Assembly: GCA_964448285.1 (NCBI GenBank)
Contig: CAYUWG010000155.1
Location: 1 to 5,409 of the forward strand
Length of the DNA: 5,409 nt
Direction of reading: 5' to 3'
Origin: CAYUWG01 sp964448285
GTDB lineage: Bacteria; Bacteroidota; Ignavibacteria; SZUA-365
The first letter of the stretch is position 1. Each line of letters opens with the position of its first letter. This document shows positions 1 through 5,409 of this stretch, piece after piece. Under the pieces are notes generated by a model. The model was not told the origin of the DNA. It was given only the letters and a program-made list of their open reading frames with translations, and ran no database searches. The position numbers were made by a program, and so were the translations under genes.

Positions 1-322
1 CCAAATCATCACTGTAGTACAGTGTGGATCCGTTGCCACCGATCAGTCTCGGAGGGTTCCCCCCAAGGAATTTGATCGTCGCAGTTCGTGGAATCAGTGT
101 GCTGTCCACGACCTCCCAACTCATTCCCGCGTCAAAAGAACGATAGATCCGACTCGTCTTGAACCCGCCTCCTGGCCGATCGACAATGACGGAGGTGTAG
201 ATAACGTCACCGTGTATCGTGAGGAACGTGGTCTCTTTTTCTTCCGGCCCAATATACTTCCACCCATCCTGCGAGGCGACAGTCACGGGGAGAAGAAGCA
301 ATCCAAAGAAAAGAGCTTTCAA
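1..322 (-). CDS. Secreted Asp-box (BNR/YCF48-type) beta-propeller protein, 5' part only
   Basis: Open reading frame of 107 codons that runs off the left edge, so the C-terminal part is missing. The chosen start is TTG at 322-320: AAAGGA lies six bases upstream, and the frame then gives a clean signal peptide (K2, hydrophobic residues 4-16, likely cleavage near VAS-QD at 17-18). No ATG is present in frame nearby; a GTG at 403-401 is in frame but would put a polar stretch before the signal peptide and overlap the promoter. Residues 62-69 read SFDAGMSW, an exact Asp-box (S-x-D-x-G-x-[TS]-W), and residues 104-107 (SDDL) look like the start of the next Asp-box about 42 residues later. In known families such repeats form beta-propeller blades in secreted sialidase-like, Vps10-like or YCF48-like proteins. 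The substrate or partner cannot be told. It has its own promoter and is probably not part of the sigma operon behind it. Confidence 0.8.
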   Translation of the reverse strand, partial: MKALFFGLLLLPVTVASQDGWKYIGPEEKETTFLTIHGDVIYTSVIVDRPGGGFKTSRIYRSFDAGMSWEVVDSTLIPRTATIKFLGGNPPRLIGGNGSTLYYSDDL

Positions 323-328
323 AACGTA

Positions 329-334
329 TCCTTT
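329..334 (-). promoter_or_regulatory. Ribosome binding site supporting the TTG start
   Basis: AAAGGA on the minus strand, six bases before the TTG at 322-320. It decides the start of the Asp-box protein in the absence of a nearby ATG. Confidence 0.6.
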
Positions 335-369
335 CGCGTTGGTGGAGGTGCTTGCGGTTTTCCAACTAC

Positions 370-399
370 AGGATACAACTGGACCGGAGATAATGTCAA
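370..399 (-). promoter_or_regulatory. Putative sigma70-type promoter of the Asp-box protein gene
   Basis: On the minus strand a perfect -35 box TTGACA (399-394) is followed after 18 bases by TATCCT (375-370), a four-of-six match to TATAAT. An A-run (GAAAAAA, 410-404) sits just upstream of the -35 box and could act like an UP element. Transcription would begin near 363 and give a leader of about 40 bases before the TTG start. The -35 box is convincing; the -10 box is only moderate. Confidence 0.5.
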
Positions 400-410
400 G
401 CACTTTTTTC

Positions 411-444
411 CGCGCTCAAGGAGTCAGAAGACCTCCTGAGTGCG
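411..444. other. Imperfect inverted repeat (hairpin or operator candidate) after the anti-sigma gene
   Basis: The arms 411-423 and 433-444 can pair over about 12 bases around a 9-base loop, with one bulged base and one wobble (G-U in a plus-strand RNA, A-C mismatch in a minus-strand RNA). It lies 25 bases past the anti-sigma stop codon and 12 bases upstream of the -35 box of the next gene. In the minus direction the stem is followed by GAAAAAAG, not by a U-run, so it is not a standard intrinsic terminator. It could be a weak terminator, an RNA 3'-end stabiliser or an operator. Confidence 0.3.
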
Positions 445-468
445 TCTTGCGCCGTCCATCACGCCTAT

Positions 469-2115
469 TCAAAGCTCGATGACGGTTGTCTTTGTCTTTC
501 TTTTCTTTGGGGAATCTTTTTGTTGTGAACGCTTGTGATCGCGATATGGTCGCGTACTGTCCGATGCACTGATCGTTGTTCGATAGCTAAAAGTGCTGAG
601 GGTATCGTTGAAAAAGTACTGCCGGGAGAAGTCCCCGTTATCCGGTGCGGGAGGCGGTGGCGGCTTTGGCGCTGGGGGTGGCGACGGATATGTTCTCCTG
701 ATGCGCACCGTATCCTGTTTGCTTCGAGGTTGGAGGCGTTGTTGACGAATCTGTCTTTCAAGATCACGAACCTCTATTTCAATCGAGGGGATACTTTCCA
801 TCGCTTTTTCTATGATGCTGTCGAGATTGAGATGGAACGAGGCGCTGTCCGTTTTGAAATGAAACTGAAGCTGTGTGTTGATCTCCGGAAGCTGTTCGAT
901 GCGTCGATAGATATTTCTCGGGATGACACGTGCACGAATGATTTGTTCTTCATCAGCCTGCTTGCGCTCTGATTGCAGGCGGCGCAGTTCGATGCGAATC
1001 ATGTCTTCCTCTTCGCGAATCGAGGGCGGAACATGTTTCCACTTGAATTCCTGTGACTTGATGGCATACGTTTTCGCCGCAGCCTCGAACATCGCTTCCG
1101 CATCGACGACGTGGCGGACATTGCGCTCCATATCAGTTCGAAGTCTCGCGACGTCAAGCTCGATCTTTTTTTTGCGCGTGGAATCCATCGAGAACACGAC
1201 ATACTCGTTGACCGGACGAGGCGTTTGTACGCGTCTGAGTATCGCTGACGGAGGAGCAGCCGGTTCCGCCGGTGAGGCGATGAACGTGAATGCAGTGTTA
1301 CGCGCGTCGAGGTAACGAGCGAGAAGCTTTCGTTGCTGCGGGTCGAGAGTCGAGACTACGCCGGAAAGCAATCGCTCGTGAATGCTCGGAAGTTCCGAAC
1401 TGATCGCGAGGGATTTATCGTGTGCGACAAGGAATGCCGATTCGATTTCCTCCTGCGCACACCTCATGAGTGTGTCGATGGTGGATTGTTGCTCCTTCGT
1501 CGCACGAACTTCACCGTAGAGATCGTCGAGTTGGATCTTCGGCTGTACTTTCGGTGCACGAGCCAGCTCGATACGAAATCCCTCTACCGTCGTCGTATCG
1601 AGACGAAGAACGGTGCCTTTCTCTTCATCGAGCGGGAGGGTTCCGAACATCGCGAACTCGAGTACTTTGTCCTTGTCGGTCTTCTCGAAGAGCGGCATGA
1701 TCCACTCGCGCAGGCCTTCTTCATAGGCTAACTGCGCTTGTTCAGAATTCTGCTGAACGAATCGGTAAAGATCGCCGCCAAAGAAATATGCGAAAGCTCC
1801 GACGCCGATGAACACGACAATCGTTGCGACGATTGCCGCAGGGGAAAGGTGGTGAAGCAGCGACTCATCATGGTTCTCTGCTTCATTGGGTTCAGCGAGT
1901 TTCAGTGAAAGGCGTTGCCAGAACATCCGATCAGGTTCCGGAAATGAGCGTGACTGAAGGAGATCCCTGAGATACAAAGCTTCGTCGTATGCCGCTTTCC
2001 AAACCTCATCCGTGGCAACGCGGTTGGAGACCGTGAGGGCGTCCTGCCCGCTCAGTTCTCCATCGATATATTGCTGGAGAATATCCCACATTCTCTTTTC
2101 GCTCACGTTATTCAT
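469..2115 (-). CDS. Membrane-spanning anti-sigma factor with Spy/CpxP-like periplasmic region
   Basis: A 548-residue protein inferred to hold the upstream ECF sigma factor inactive at the inner membrane. Residues 9-55 form a short helical N-terminal domain (YIDGELS at 16-22) like anti-sigma domains, but the HxxxCxxC zinc motif is absent; the only cysteine in the protein is C219. One membrane helix is visible at about 92-112, giving a cytoplasmic N-terminus and a periplasmic C-terminus. Residues about 195-275 are helical with two LTxxQ-like motifs (RATKEQQ at 204-210, STLDPQQRK at 255-263), reminiscent of Spy/CpxP/ZraP periplasmic sensors. Residues 312-395 are highly charged helix, possibly coiled coil; 478-491 is a proline-rich run; 523-543 is a basic tail. 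The start codon follows GGAGGTG and overlaps the sigma stop codon as ATGA, which indicates translational coupling. At 548 residues it is much longer than most anti-sigma factors. The anti-sigma role is inferred from context and topology; the signal sensed is unknown. Confidence 0.8.
   Translation of the reverse strand: MNNVSEKRMWDILQQYIDGELSGQDALTVSNRVATDEVWKAAYDEALYLRDLLQSRSFPEPDRMFWQRLSLKLAEPNEAENHDESLLHHLSPAAIVATIVVFIGVGAFAYFFGGDLYRFVQQNSEQAQLAYEEGLREWIMPLFEKTDKDKVLEFAMFGTLPLDEEKGTVLRLDTTTVEGFRIELARAPKVQPKIQLDDLYGEVRATKEQQSTIDTLMRCAQEEIESAFLVAHDKSLAISSELPSIHERLLSGVVSTLDPQQRKLLARYLDARNTAFTFIASPAEPAAPPSAILRRVQTPRPVNEYVVFSMDSTRKKKIELDVARLRTDMERNVRHVVDAEAMFEAAAKTYAIKSQEFKWKHVPPSIREEEDMIRIELRRLQSERKQADEEQIIRARVIPRNIYRRIEQLPEINTQLQFHFKTDSASFHLNLDSIIEKAMESIPSIEIEVRDLERQIRQQRLQPRSKQDTVRIRRTYPSPPPAPKPPPPPAPDNGDFSRQYFFNDTLSTFSYRTTISASDSTRPYRDHKRSQQKDSPKKRKTKTTVIEL
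1300..1533 (-). other. Spy/CpxP-like helical sensor region within the anti-sigma factor
   Basis: Sub-region of the anti-sigma gene (residues about 195-272). Two LTxxQ-like motifs some 50 residues apart are separated by amphipathic helix containing acidic stretches (QEEIES at 221-226). This spacing and the motif pair resemble the Spy/CpxP family, in which the repeats form a helical cradle that binds misfolded periplasmic proteins or, in ZraP/CnrX relatives, metals. Neither motif is a perfect LTxxQ, so this is a fold suggestion only. Confidence 0.4.
1780..1842 (-). other. Single transmembrane helix of the anti-sigma factor
   Basis: Codons 92-112 encode an uninterrupted hydrophobic run (PAAIVATIVVFIGVGAFAYFF is the core) between a charged segment (EAENHDES, 78-85) and the periplasmic part. 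It separates the sigma-binding domain from the long C-terminal region. Confidence 0.85.
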
Positions 2116-2663
2116 TGCACCTCCAACAGCGGTTGAAGCTTTTTCCGCAGCATAGCCCTTCCGCGTGAAAGCCGCGACTTGACCGTGCCTAATTCACATT
2201 GGAGGACTTGCGAGATTTCTTCATACGAGAGCCCTTCGATGTCTTTCAGAATGACCGGCATGCGAAATTTCTCCGGGAGTTGCTGCAAGCTTTTATTGAT
2301 GAACTCGCTTCGATCCGGATCCTCCGGAGTGATGGACGTTCGGCGAGCCAACTCCGGATCATTGTTCTCCAGGAGGCGATGCAATGAGAGAATGCGTCTG
2401 AATTTCTTCTTGCGAATCTCGTCCCGACATCGGTTGATGGTAATCCGATAGAGCCACGTGAAAAAGCTCGAGTCGAATCGGAAAGCCGGAAGCCCCTGGT
2501 AGGCTTTGATGAAGACCTCCTGTGTGAGATCGTCGATAATGTTCGCGTCGTTGAGAATCGAATGAATCATTGCTCGAATGCGTTCTGTGTATCGTTGAAC
2601 CAGTACCCTGAATGTGTCCGGGTCTCCTCCTTGAAAGAGGGTAATCAGCATGTCGTCGCTCAT
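2112..2663 (-). CDS. ECF-type RNA polymerase sigma factor (sigma70 family, RpoE-like)
   Basis: A 183-residue protein of normal ECF length that directs RNA polymerase to its own promoter set. Region 2 spans about 14-84: DDLTQEVFIKAY (44-55) is the classical region 2.2 core-binding segment, followed by FFTWLYRITINRCRDEIRK (67-85) of regions 2.3/2.4, which melts and reads the -10 element. A linker of about 40 residues leads to region 4 (about 127-178), with LPEKFR (129-134) and a helix-turn-helix at 146-170 (SYEEISQVL, GTVKSRLSRGRAML) that reads the -35 element. The start at 2663 was chosen because AAAGGAG lies just upstream and the ECF fold begins directly after it. Longer in-frame starts at 2708 and 2747 lack a ribosome binding site and would add a cysteine-rich, unconserved-looking leader; the 2747 start also falls inside the predicted promoter. 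It is co-transcribed and translationally coupled with its anti-sigma factor. The regulon cannot be read from this window. Confidence 0.95.
   Translation of the reverse strand: MSDDMLITLFQGGDPDTFRVLVQRYTERIRAMIHSILNDANIIDDLTQEVFIKAYQGLPAFRFDSSFFTWLYRITINRCRDEIRKKKFRRILSLHRLLENNDPELARRTSITPEDPDRSEFINKSLQQLPEKFRMPVILKDIEGLSYEEISQVLQCELGTVKSRLSRGRAMLRKKLQPLLEVQ
2118..2124 (-). promoter_or_regulatory. Ribosome binding site of the anti-sigma gene, inside the sigma gene end
   Basis: GGAGGTG lies within the last sense codons of the sigma gene, immediately before the ATGA stop/start overlap. This arrangement couples synthesis of the anti-sigma factor to translation of the sigma factor and keeps their ratio fixed. 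Confidence 0.8.
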
Positions 2664-2666
2664 GCT

Positions 2667-2673
2667 CTCCTTT
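2667..2673 (-). promoter_or_regulatory. Ribosome binding site that decides the sigma factor start
   Basis: AAAGGAG on the minus strand, three bases before the ATG at 2663-2661. Spacing is short but this is the only Shine-Dalgarno match in front of any of the three candidate ATG codons of the sigma gene. Confidence 0.65.
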
Positions 2674-2738
2674 GTTTGAATGGATTTTACCGTTGCTTGA
2701 TCGATCATGGGCGGACAACATCGGGCCGCACAACAATA

Positions 2739-2763
2739 GACGCGCATGCATGTTGAACGTTCC
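2739..2763 (-). promoter_or_regulatory. Putative ECF-sigma promoter of the sigma/anti-sigma operon (autoregulation)
   Basis: On the minus strand GGAAC (2763-2759) is followed after exactly 16 bases by CGTC (2742-2739). GGAAC plus 16-17 bases plus CGT(C/T/A) is the usual promoter form for many ECF sigma factors, which commonly transcribe their own gene. Transcription would start near 2732, giving a leader of about 70 bases before the ATG at 2663. The GGAAC overlaps an 8-base palindrome GAACGTTC (2755-2762). The match is good but short, and which sigma factor reads it is inferred. Confidence 0.6.
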
Positions 2764-2809
2764 GCGCGGACTGCGATGGCTGGTTTCTGAGGGAGCGTGA
2801 TTTTGTAGA

Positions 2810-2827
2810 TTGAATCATGACATTCAA
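2810..2827. repeat. Short inverted repeat TTGAAT-6-ATTCAA, operator candidate
   Basis: A perfect 6-base inverted repeat with a 6-base spacer, 62 bases upstream of the protease start. The size fits a dimeric repressor or activator site, but a repeat this short can arise by chance in AT-rich DNA. Confidence 0.3.
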
Positions 2828-2888
2828 CTTATTGCCCTATGGATGTGATTTCAACAGACAATGAGGGCACTAAAAACGGAGGGTATGT

Positions 2889-5315
2889 ATGAGAGCATTC
2901 AGTTCTTGTTTCATCTTCACACTTGCGCTGGCTGCATCAGCCTCGGCGCAGAGCGCATTTCCATCGTACCACGAAACGTCGAGTCTCTTCCATGCGGCGC
3001 CGGGCGCGCTGAAGTATGGTTTGTACGGGTATGAGAATCCCGCCTACCTCGCGCACATGGAGTATCCTGATGTTTTGTTCAACTGGACTACGGAATACGG
3101 AACGCCGGCGACTCAGCGCTTCGGAGGATTCTTCGCGTTTCCCAATATGGGATTCGGATTCGTCGAACATCACGTCGGTGATAGGAAGATTACCGATCTG
3201 CGATTCTCGCTCGCTTTCGGTGAACCGACGTTCAGTCTCGGTTATGGATTCGGGTGGAGTAACGGTGATCGGGATTTCTTTGAGCGGAAGCGAATCAGCA
3301 CGATCGGGAGTTCCATCCGACCGTTTCCGGGCTTCTCTTTAGGATACGTTGCCACTTTCACAGACGATACCAAGACCATCGAACAGGTCGTCGATGTAGC
3401 CATTCGCCCATTGGGAAACGAACTTCTGACGGTCTTCGCTGACTTCGCCAAGACGAACAGTTTGCCTTTGAGCGAATCCCCCTGGAGCGCAGGCGTTGTC
3501 ATCGAACCCGTCGGCGGCCTTCGCGTGATGGGGAGATACTTTGACAATAAGACTGCGACGATCGGTCTCCAGATCGGTCTCGGACATTTTGGGGCATCTG
3601 CTCAAATGCATTTGGATGACGGTGCGAGTGCGTATAACTCATACTCCGTGAGACTCGGCGAATACGATAGAAATCTTTCTCGCGCAGTTGACCCGCCGGA
3701 AGAATATCTCCACCTTGATATGCGTGGTCCGGTTGCCTATCAGCGATTCCAACTCTTCGACAGTCGCAGGACGTTGCACGAACTCCTCTCCGACCTTGAC
3801 CTTGCATTGAAGGACAAGAACATCAAGGGTGTTGCTTTGAATACGTCGGCGATGGGTGTGAACAGAGAGATGCTTTGGGAAATCCGGGAGAAACTCAAGG
3901 AGTTGAAAGCGAGCGGGAAGACGATCGTTGCGTACATCGATCGCGGAGGAATCGACGTCTATCATTTCGCATCGATCGCGGATAAGATCGTTCTCGACCC
4001 GACGGGATCGATTACGCTTGAAGGATATCTGATGGGAAGAACATTCCTGAAGGGAGCGCTGGAAAAGATCGGAGTCGCCTTCGATGAGTGGCGATTCTTT
4101 TCCTACAAGAGCGCCTATGAAAGCTTCAGCCGCGATGCAATGAGCGAAGCCGACAAAGAGCAGCGCCAAAAATTGGTCGATGATCTTTACACCGTTGCGA
4201 AGAATGACATCACCACGGCAAGAGGCATCGAGCCGAAAGCTTTCGATGCGCTGGTAAACGAACGCGTTTTCCTTCTCGCGAAAGAGGCAGTGGAACAAAA
4301 GCTTGCCGACACACTCGGCAGGTGGGACACTGTTTTGGAGCTTATCAAAAGAGCGGAAAGGGGAACGCCCTCACTGATTTCACCATCGGAGATTTATGCG
4401 CGCAAACTTCCTCGTGATAACTACTGGGGTTCCCGGCGAAAGATTGCCGTCGTCTATGCGCTCGGTGTTTGTGACATGGATGAAGGCATTGCCGCGCGAA
4501 CTCTCGTTCAGCACGTGGACAGGGCGGTATCGGATGCATCGATCGAAGCGATCGTTCTGCGCGTCGATTCACCCGGTGGCGACGCGATGGCATCGGACAT
4601 CGTCGCAGAGGCTTTGAAGAAAGCGAAAGGGAAAAAGCCGGTTATCGTTTCGCAGGGATTCGTCGCTGCTTCCGGAGGGTATTGGCTTTCGATGTATGCC
4701 GATACGATTGTCGCAGCACCGATGACGATTACCGGCTCCATCGGCGTCATCGGCGGCTGGTTTTACGATGCAGGCCTGAAGGAGAAGTTGGGTTTGACGA
4801 CGGACCACGTGAAAGCGGGTGATCATGCCGATCTCGGATTCGGTTTTACTCTGCCGCTCATCGGCGCAGGGATACCGGACCGAAATTTGACAGCGGACGA
4901 ACAGATTAAAATGAAGCATGTGATCACCTCGTTTTATGATGATTTCGTTTCGAAGGTCGCCGATGGGAGAAAGACTACGAGCGACAAGATTCGTCCCATC
5001 GCGCAAGGCAGGGTGTGGAGCGGTCTCGATGGGAAGCAAAACGGATTGGTCGATGTCATCGGTGGTCTTGGCGACGCGATTCGTATCGCCAGAATGCGCG
5101 CGGGCATTCATCAGGATGAAAAGATCGACATCATTCAATTGCCGCCGCCACGGTTGTTCGACTTGAGTCTTTTCCTGCCGTCGCTCTTCGGCGTAACGCT
5201 TCAGAAGACCGATCCTCTTCTCTCGTATGCGCTGTTTCGTATTCGTAACAATGGCTTGCCGATGCCGTTGCTGCCCATCGAGGATTTACCCCTCGAATCA
5301 CTGTACCAACCATAA
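2889..5315 (+). CDS. sppA: SppA-like signal peptide peptidase (S49) with N-terminal beta-barrel-like domain
   Basis: An 808-residue secreted serine protease. In the E. coli relative SppA, a membrane-bound tetramer cuts leftover signal peptides with a Ser/Lys dyad. A Sec signal peptide (1-20, cleavage after ASA) leads to about 245 residues rich in alternating aromatic/Gly strands (about 39-255), with YENPAYLA at 48-55 resembling the NPA-gLa signature of FadL/PorV-type outer-membrane proteins. The tandem S49 part follows: the N-terminal half from about 272 (HLDMRG) has the general-base lysine K407 in FSYKSAYESF; the C-terminal half from about 518 has VDSPGG (559-564) and the nucleophile S595 in AASGGYW. 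The 188-residue Lys-Ser distance is close to the 200 of E. coli SppA (K209, S409), so the enzyme should be active. The usual N-terminal membrane anchor is replaced by the signal peptide plus barrel-like region, and the protein is about 190 residues longer than E. coli SppA. The ATG follows GGAGGG with five bases between; an ATG at 2885 is out of frame. A lipoprotein gene follows after 22 bases. Confidence 0.93.
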   Translation: MRAFSSCFIFTLALAASASAQSAFPSYHETSSLFHAAPGALKYGLYGYENPAYLAHMEYPDVLFNWTTEYGTPATQRFGGFFAFPNMGFGFVEHHVGDRKITDLRFSLAFGEPTFSLGYGFGWSNGDRDFFERKRISTIGSSIRPFPGFSLGYVATFTDDTKTIEQVVDVAIRPLGNELLTVFADFAKTNSLPLSESPWSAGVVIEPVGGLRVMGRYFDNKTATIGLQIGLGHFGASAQMHLDDGASAYNSYSVRLGEYDRNLSRAVDPPEEYLHLDMRGPVAYQRFQLFDSRRTLHELLSDLDLALKDKNIKGVALNTSAMGVNREMLWEIREKLKELKASGKTIVAYIDRGGIDVYHFASIADKIVLDPTGSITLEGYLMGRTFLKGALEKIGVAFDEWRFFSYKSAYESFSRDAMSEADKEQRQKLVDDLYTVAKNDITTARGIEPKAFDALVNERVFLLAKEAVEQKLADTLGRWDTVLELIKRAERGTPSLISPSEIYARKLPRDNYWGSRRKIAVVYALGVCDMDEGIAARTLVQHVDRAVSDASIEAIVLRVDSPGGDAMASDIVAEALKKAKGKKPVIVSQGFVAASGGYWLSMYADTIVAAPMTITGSIGVIGGWFYDAGLKEKLGLTTDHVKAGDHADLGFGFTLPLIGAGIPDRNLTADEQIKMKHVITSFYDDFVSKVADGRKTTSDKIRPIAQGRVWSGLDGKQNGLVDVIGGLGDAIRIARMRAGIHQDEKIDIIQLPPPRLFDLSLFLPSLFGVTLQKTDPLLSYALFRIRNNGLPMPLLPIEDLPLESLYQP
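2949..3660 (+). other. Predicted outer-membrane beta-barrel-like region of the SppA-like protein
   Basis: Codons about 21-257. Repeated short stretches alternate hydrophobic/aromatic and small or polar residues, for example RFGGFFAFPNMGFGF (77-91), TFSLGYGFGW (114-123), GFSLGYVATF (148-157), SAGVVIEPVGGLRVMGRYF (200-218) and TIGLQIGLGHFGASAQMHL (224-242). They are separated by charged turns such as GDRDFFERKR (126-135). I count roughly ten strands, which is enough for a small barrel. A soluble beta-sandwich is the main alternative. Confidence 0.5.
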
Positions 5316-5337
5316 CTTCCATTCATAAAGGCACGAC

Positions 5338-5409
5338 ATGAGACAGAGCATCGCTTCTGCTATTCAGTATATCACACTCGCTGCATTACTCGTTACCGGT
5401 TGCGGTAAG
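5338..5409 (+). CDS. N-terminus of a lipoprotein (partial, runs off right edge)
   Basis: Only the first 24 codons are present. They encode a lipoprotein signal peptide: R2, a hydrophobic core at 11-19, then the lipobox VTGC with the cysteine at position 22, followed by GK. Such proteins are cleaved by signal peptidase II and lipid-anchored at the cysteine. AAAGG ends six bases before the ATG. The gene starts 22 bases after the stop codon of the SppA-like gene in the same direction, with no terminator between, so the two are probably co-transcribed. The mature protein lies outside the window and its function cannot be told. Confidence 0.8.
   Translation, partial: MRQSIASAIQYITLAALLVTGCGK

Larger units (their letters stand above)
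2664..2888. promoter_or_regulatory. Divergent intergenic control region between sigma operon and sppA-like gene
   Basis: This 225-base stretch carries no credible gene. Besides the ECF-type promoter facing left, it holds the palindrome GAACGTTC (2755-2762), an inverted repeat TTGAAT/ATTCAA (2810-2815 and 2822-2827) and a wider repeat TGCCCT/AGGGCA (2833-2838 and 2864-2869) in the leader of the rightward gene. No convincing -35/-10 pair was found for the rightward gene: ATGACA (2817-2822) followed by TATGGA (2838-2843) has only 15 bases between the boxes. Its promoter therefore remains unassigned. Confidence 0.6.

Noticed and set aside
411..444. Intrinsic terminator of the sigma/anti-sigma operon
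   Set aside because: A hairpin exists, but the transcript would read A-rich, not U-rich, after the stem, and the stem has a bulge and a mismatch; kept only as an uncertain dyad.
212..482. Two overlapping plus-strand open frames at the left end
   Set aside because: They run across the signal peptide codons, promoter and hairpin of the minus-strand gene, and have low-complexity, unstructured translations.
535..1731. Plus-strand open frames opposite the anti-sigma gene
   Set aside because: The minus-strand frame is continuous, coupled to the sigma gene and has a coherent membrane-protein layout; the opposite frames have none.
2664..2747. Longer sigma factor start at 2747 (or 2708) adding a cysteine-rich leader
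   Set aside because: No ribosome binding site in front of either ATG; 2747 lies inside the predicted ECF promoter; the ECF fold and a good ribosome binding site begin at 2663.
2803..2843. Standard sigma70 or Bacteroidota-type (TTTG/TAnnTTTG) promoter for the SppA-like gene
   Set aside because: TTGTAG, TTGAAT and ATGACA each lack a good -10 box at 16-18 bases, and no TAnnTTTG is present.
3639..4298. 219-codon open frame antisense to the SppA-like gene
   Set aside because: Lies wholly inside a well-supported protease gene, has no recognisable domain or ribosome binding site, and is best explained as a codon-usage shadow.
4569..5138. 189-codon open frame antisense to the catalytic half of the SppA-like gene
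   Set aside because: Overlaps the conserved VDSPGG and SGGYW coding positions and shows no protein family features; shadow frame.

Overview
The window (5,409 bases, roughly 50% GC by eye) looks like a bacterial chromosome from a diderm, probably of the Bacteroidota/Chlorobiota/Ignavibacteria (FCB) side. The hints are an Asp-box propeller-type secreted protein, an ECF sigma/anti-sigma pair with a long periplasmic part, and an SppA-type protease that carries an N-terminal stretch resembling an outer-membrane beta-barrel. The phylum call is an inference from gene style, not from a marker gene. No RNA gene, insertion sequence, CRISPR array or phage gene is visible.

Layout, left to right. Bases 1-322 (minus strand) are the 5' part of a secreted Asp-box protein that starts with TTG and runs off the left edge. 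Bases 323-468 are a short intergenic stretch with a sigma70-like promoter for that gene and an imperfect hairpin. Bases 469-2115 (minus) encode a one-pass membrane anti-sigma factor with an unusually long periplasmic part. Bases 2112-2663 (minus) encode its ECF sigma factor, overlapping it by four bases (ATGA). Bases 2664-2888 are a divergent control region. Bases 2889-5315 (plus) encode an 808-residue SppA-like protease. Bases 5338-5409 (plus) are the first 24 codons of a lipoprotein gene that leaves the window on the right.

How the parts may work together. The sigma and anti-sigma genes form one translationally coupled operon. An ECF-type promoter (GGAAC, 16 bases, CGTC) lies upstream of the sigma gene, which suggests that the sigma factor drives its own operon and also shows that the longest possible start codon is wrong. 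The anti-sigma factor lacks the His/Cys zinc motif of common anti-sigma domains. Just outside its membrane segment it has a helical region with two LTxxQ-like motifs, reminiscent of the Spy/CpxP envelope-stress sensors. With a cell-envelope protease transcribed divergently next door, the simplest reading is an envelope-stress or protein-quality module. That link rests on context only: no matching ECF promoter was found in front of the protease gene.

The most unusual items are the apparent beta-barrel/SppA fusion and the Spy/CpxP-like anti-sigma factor.
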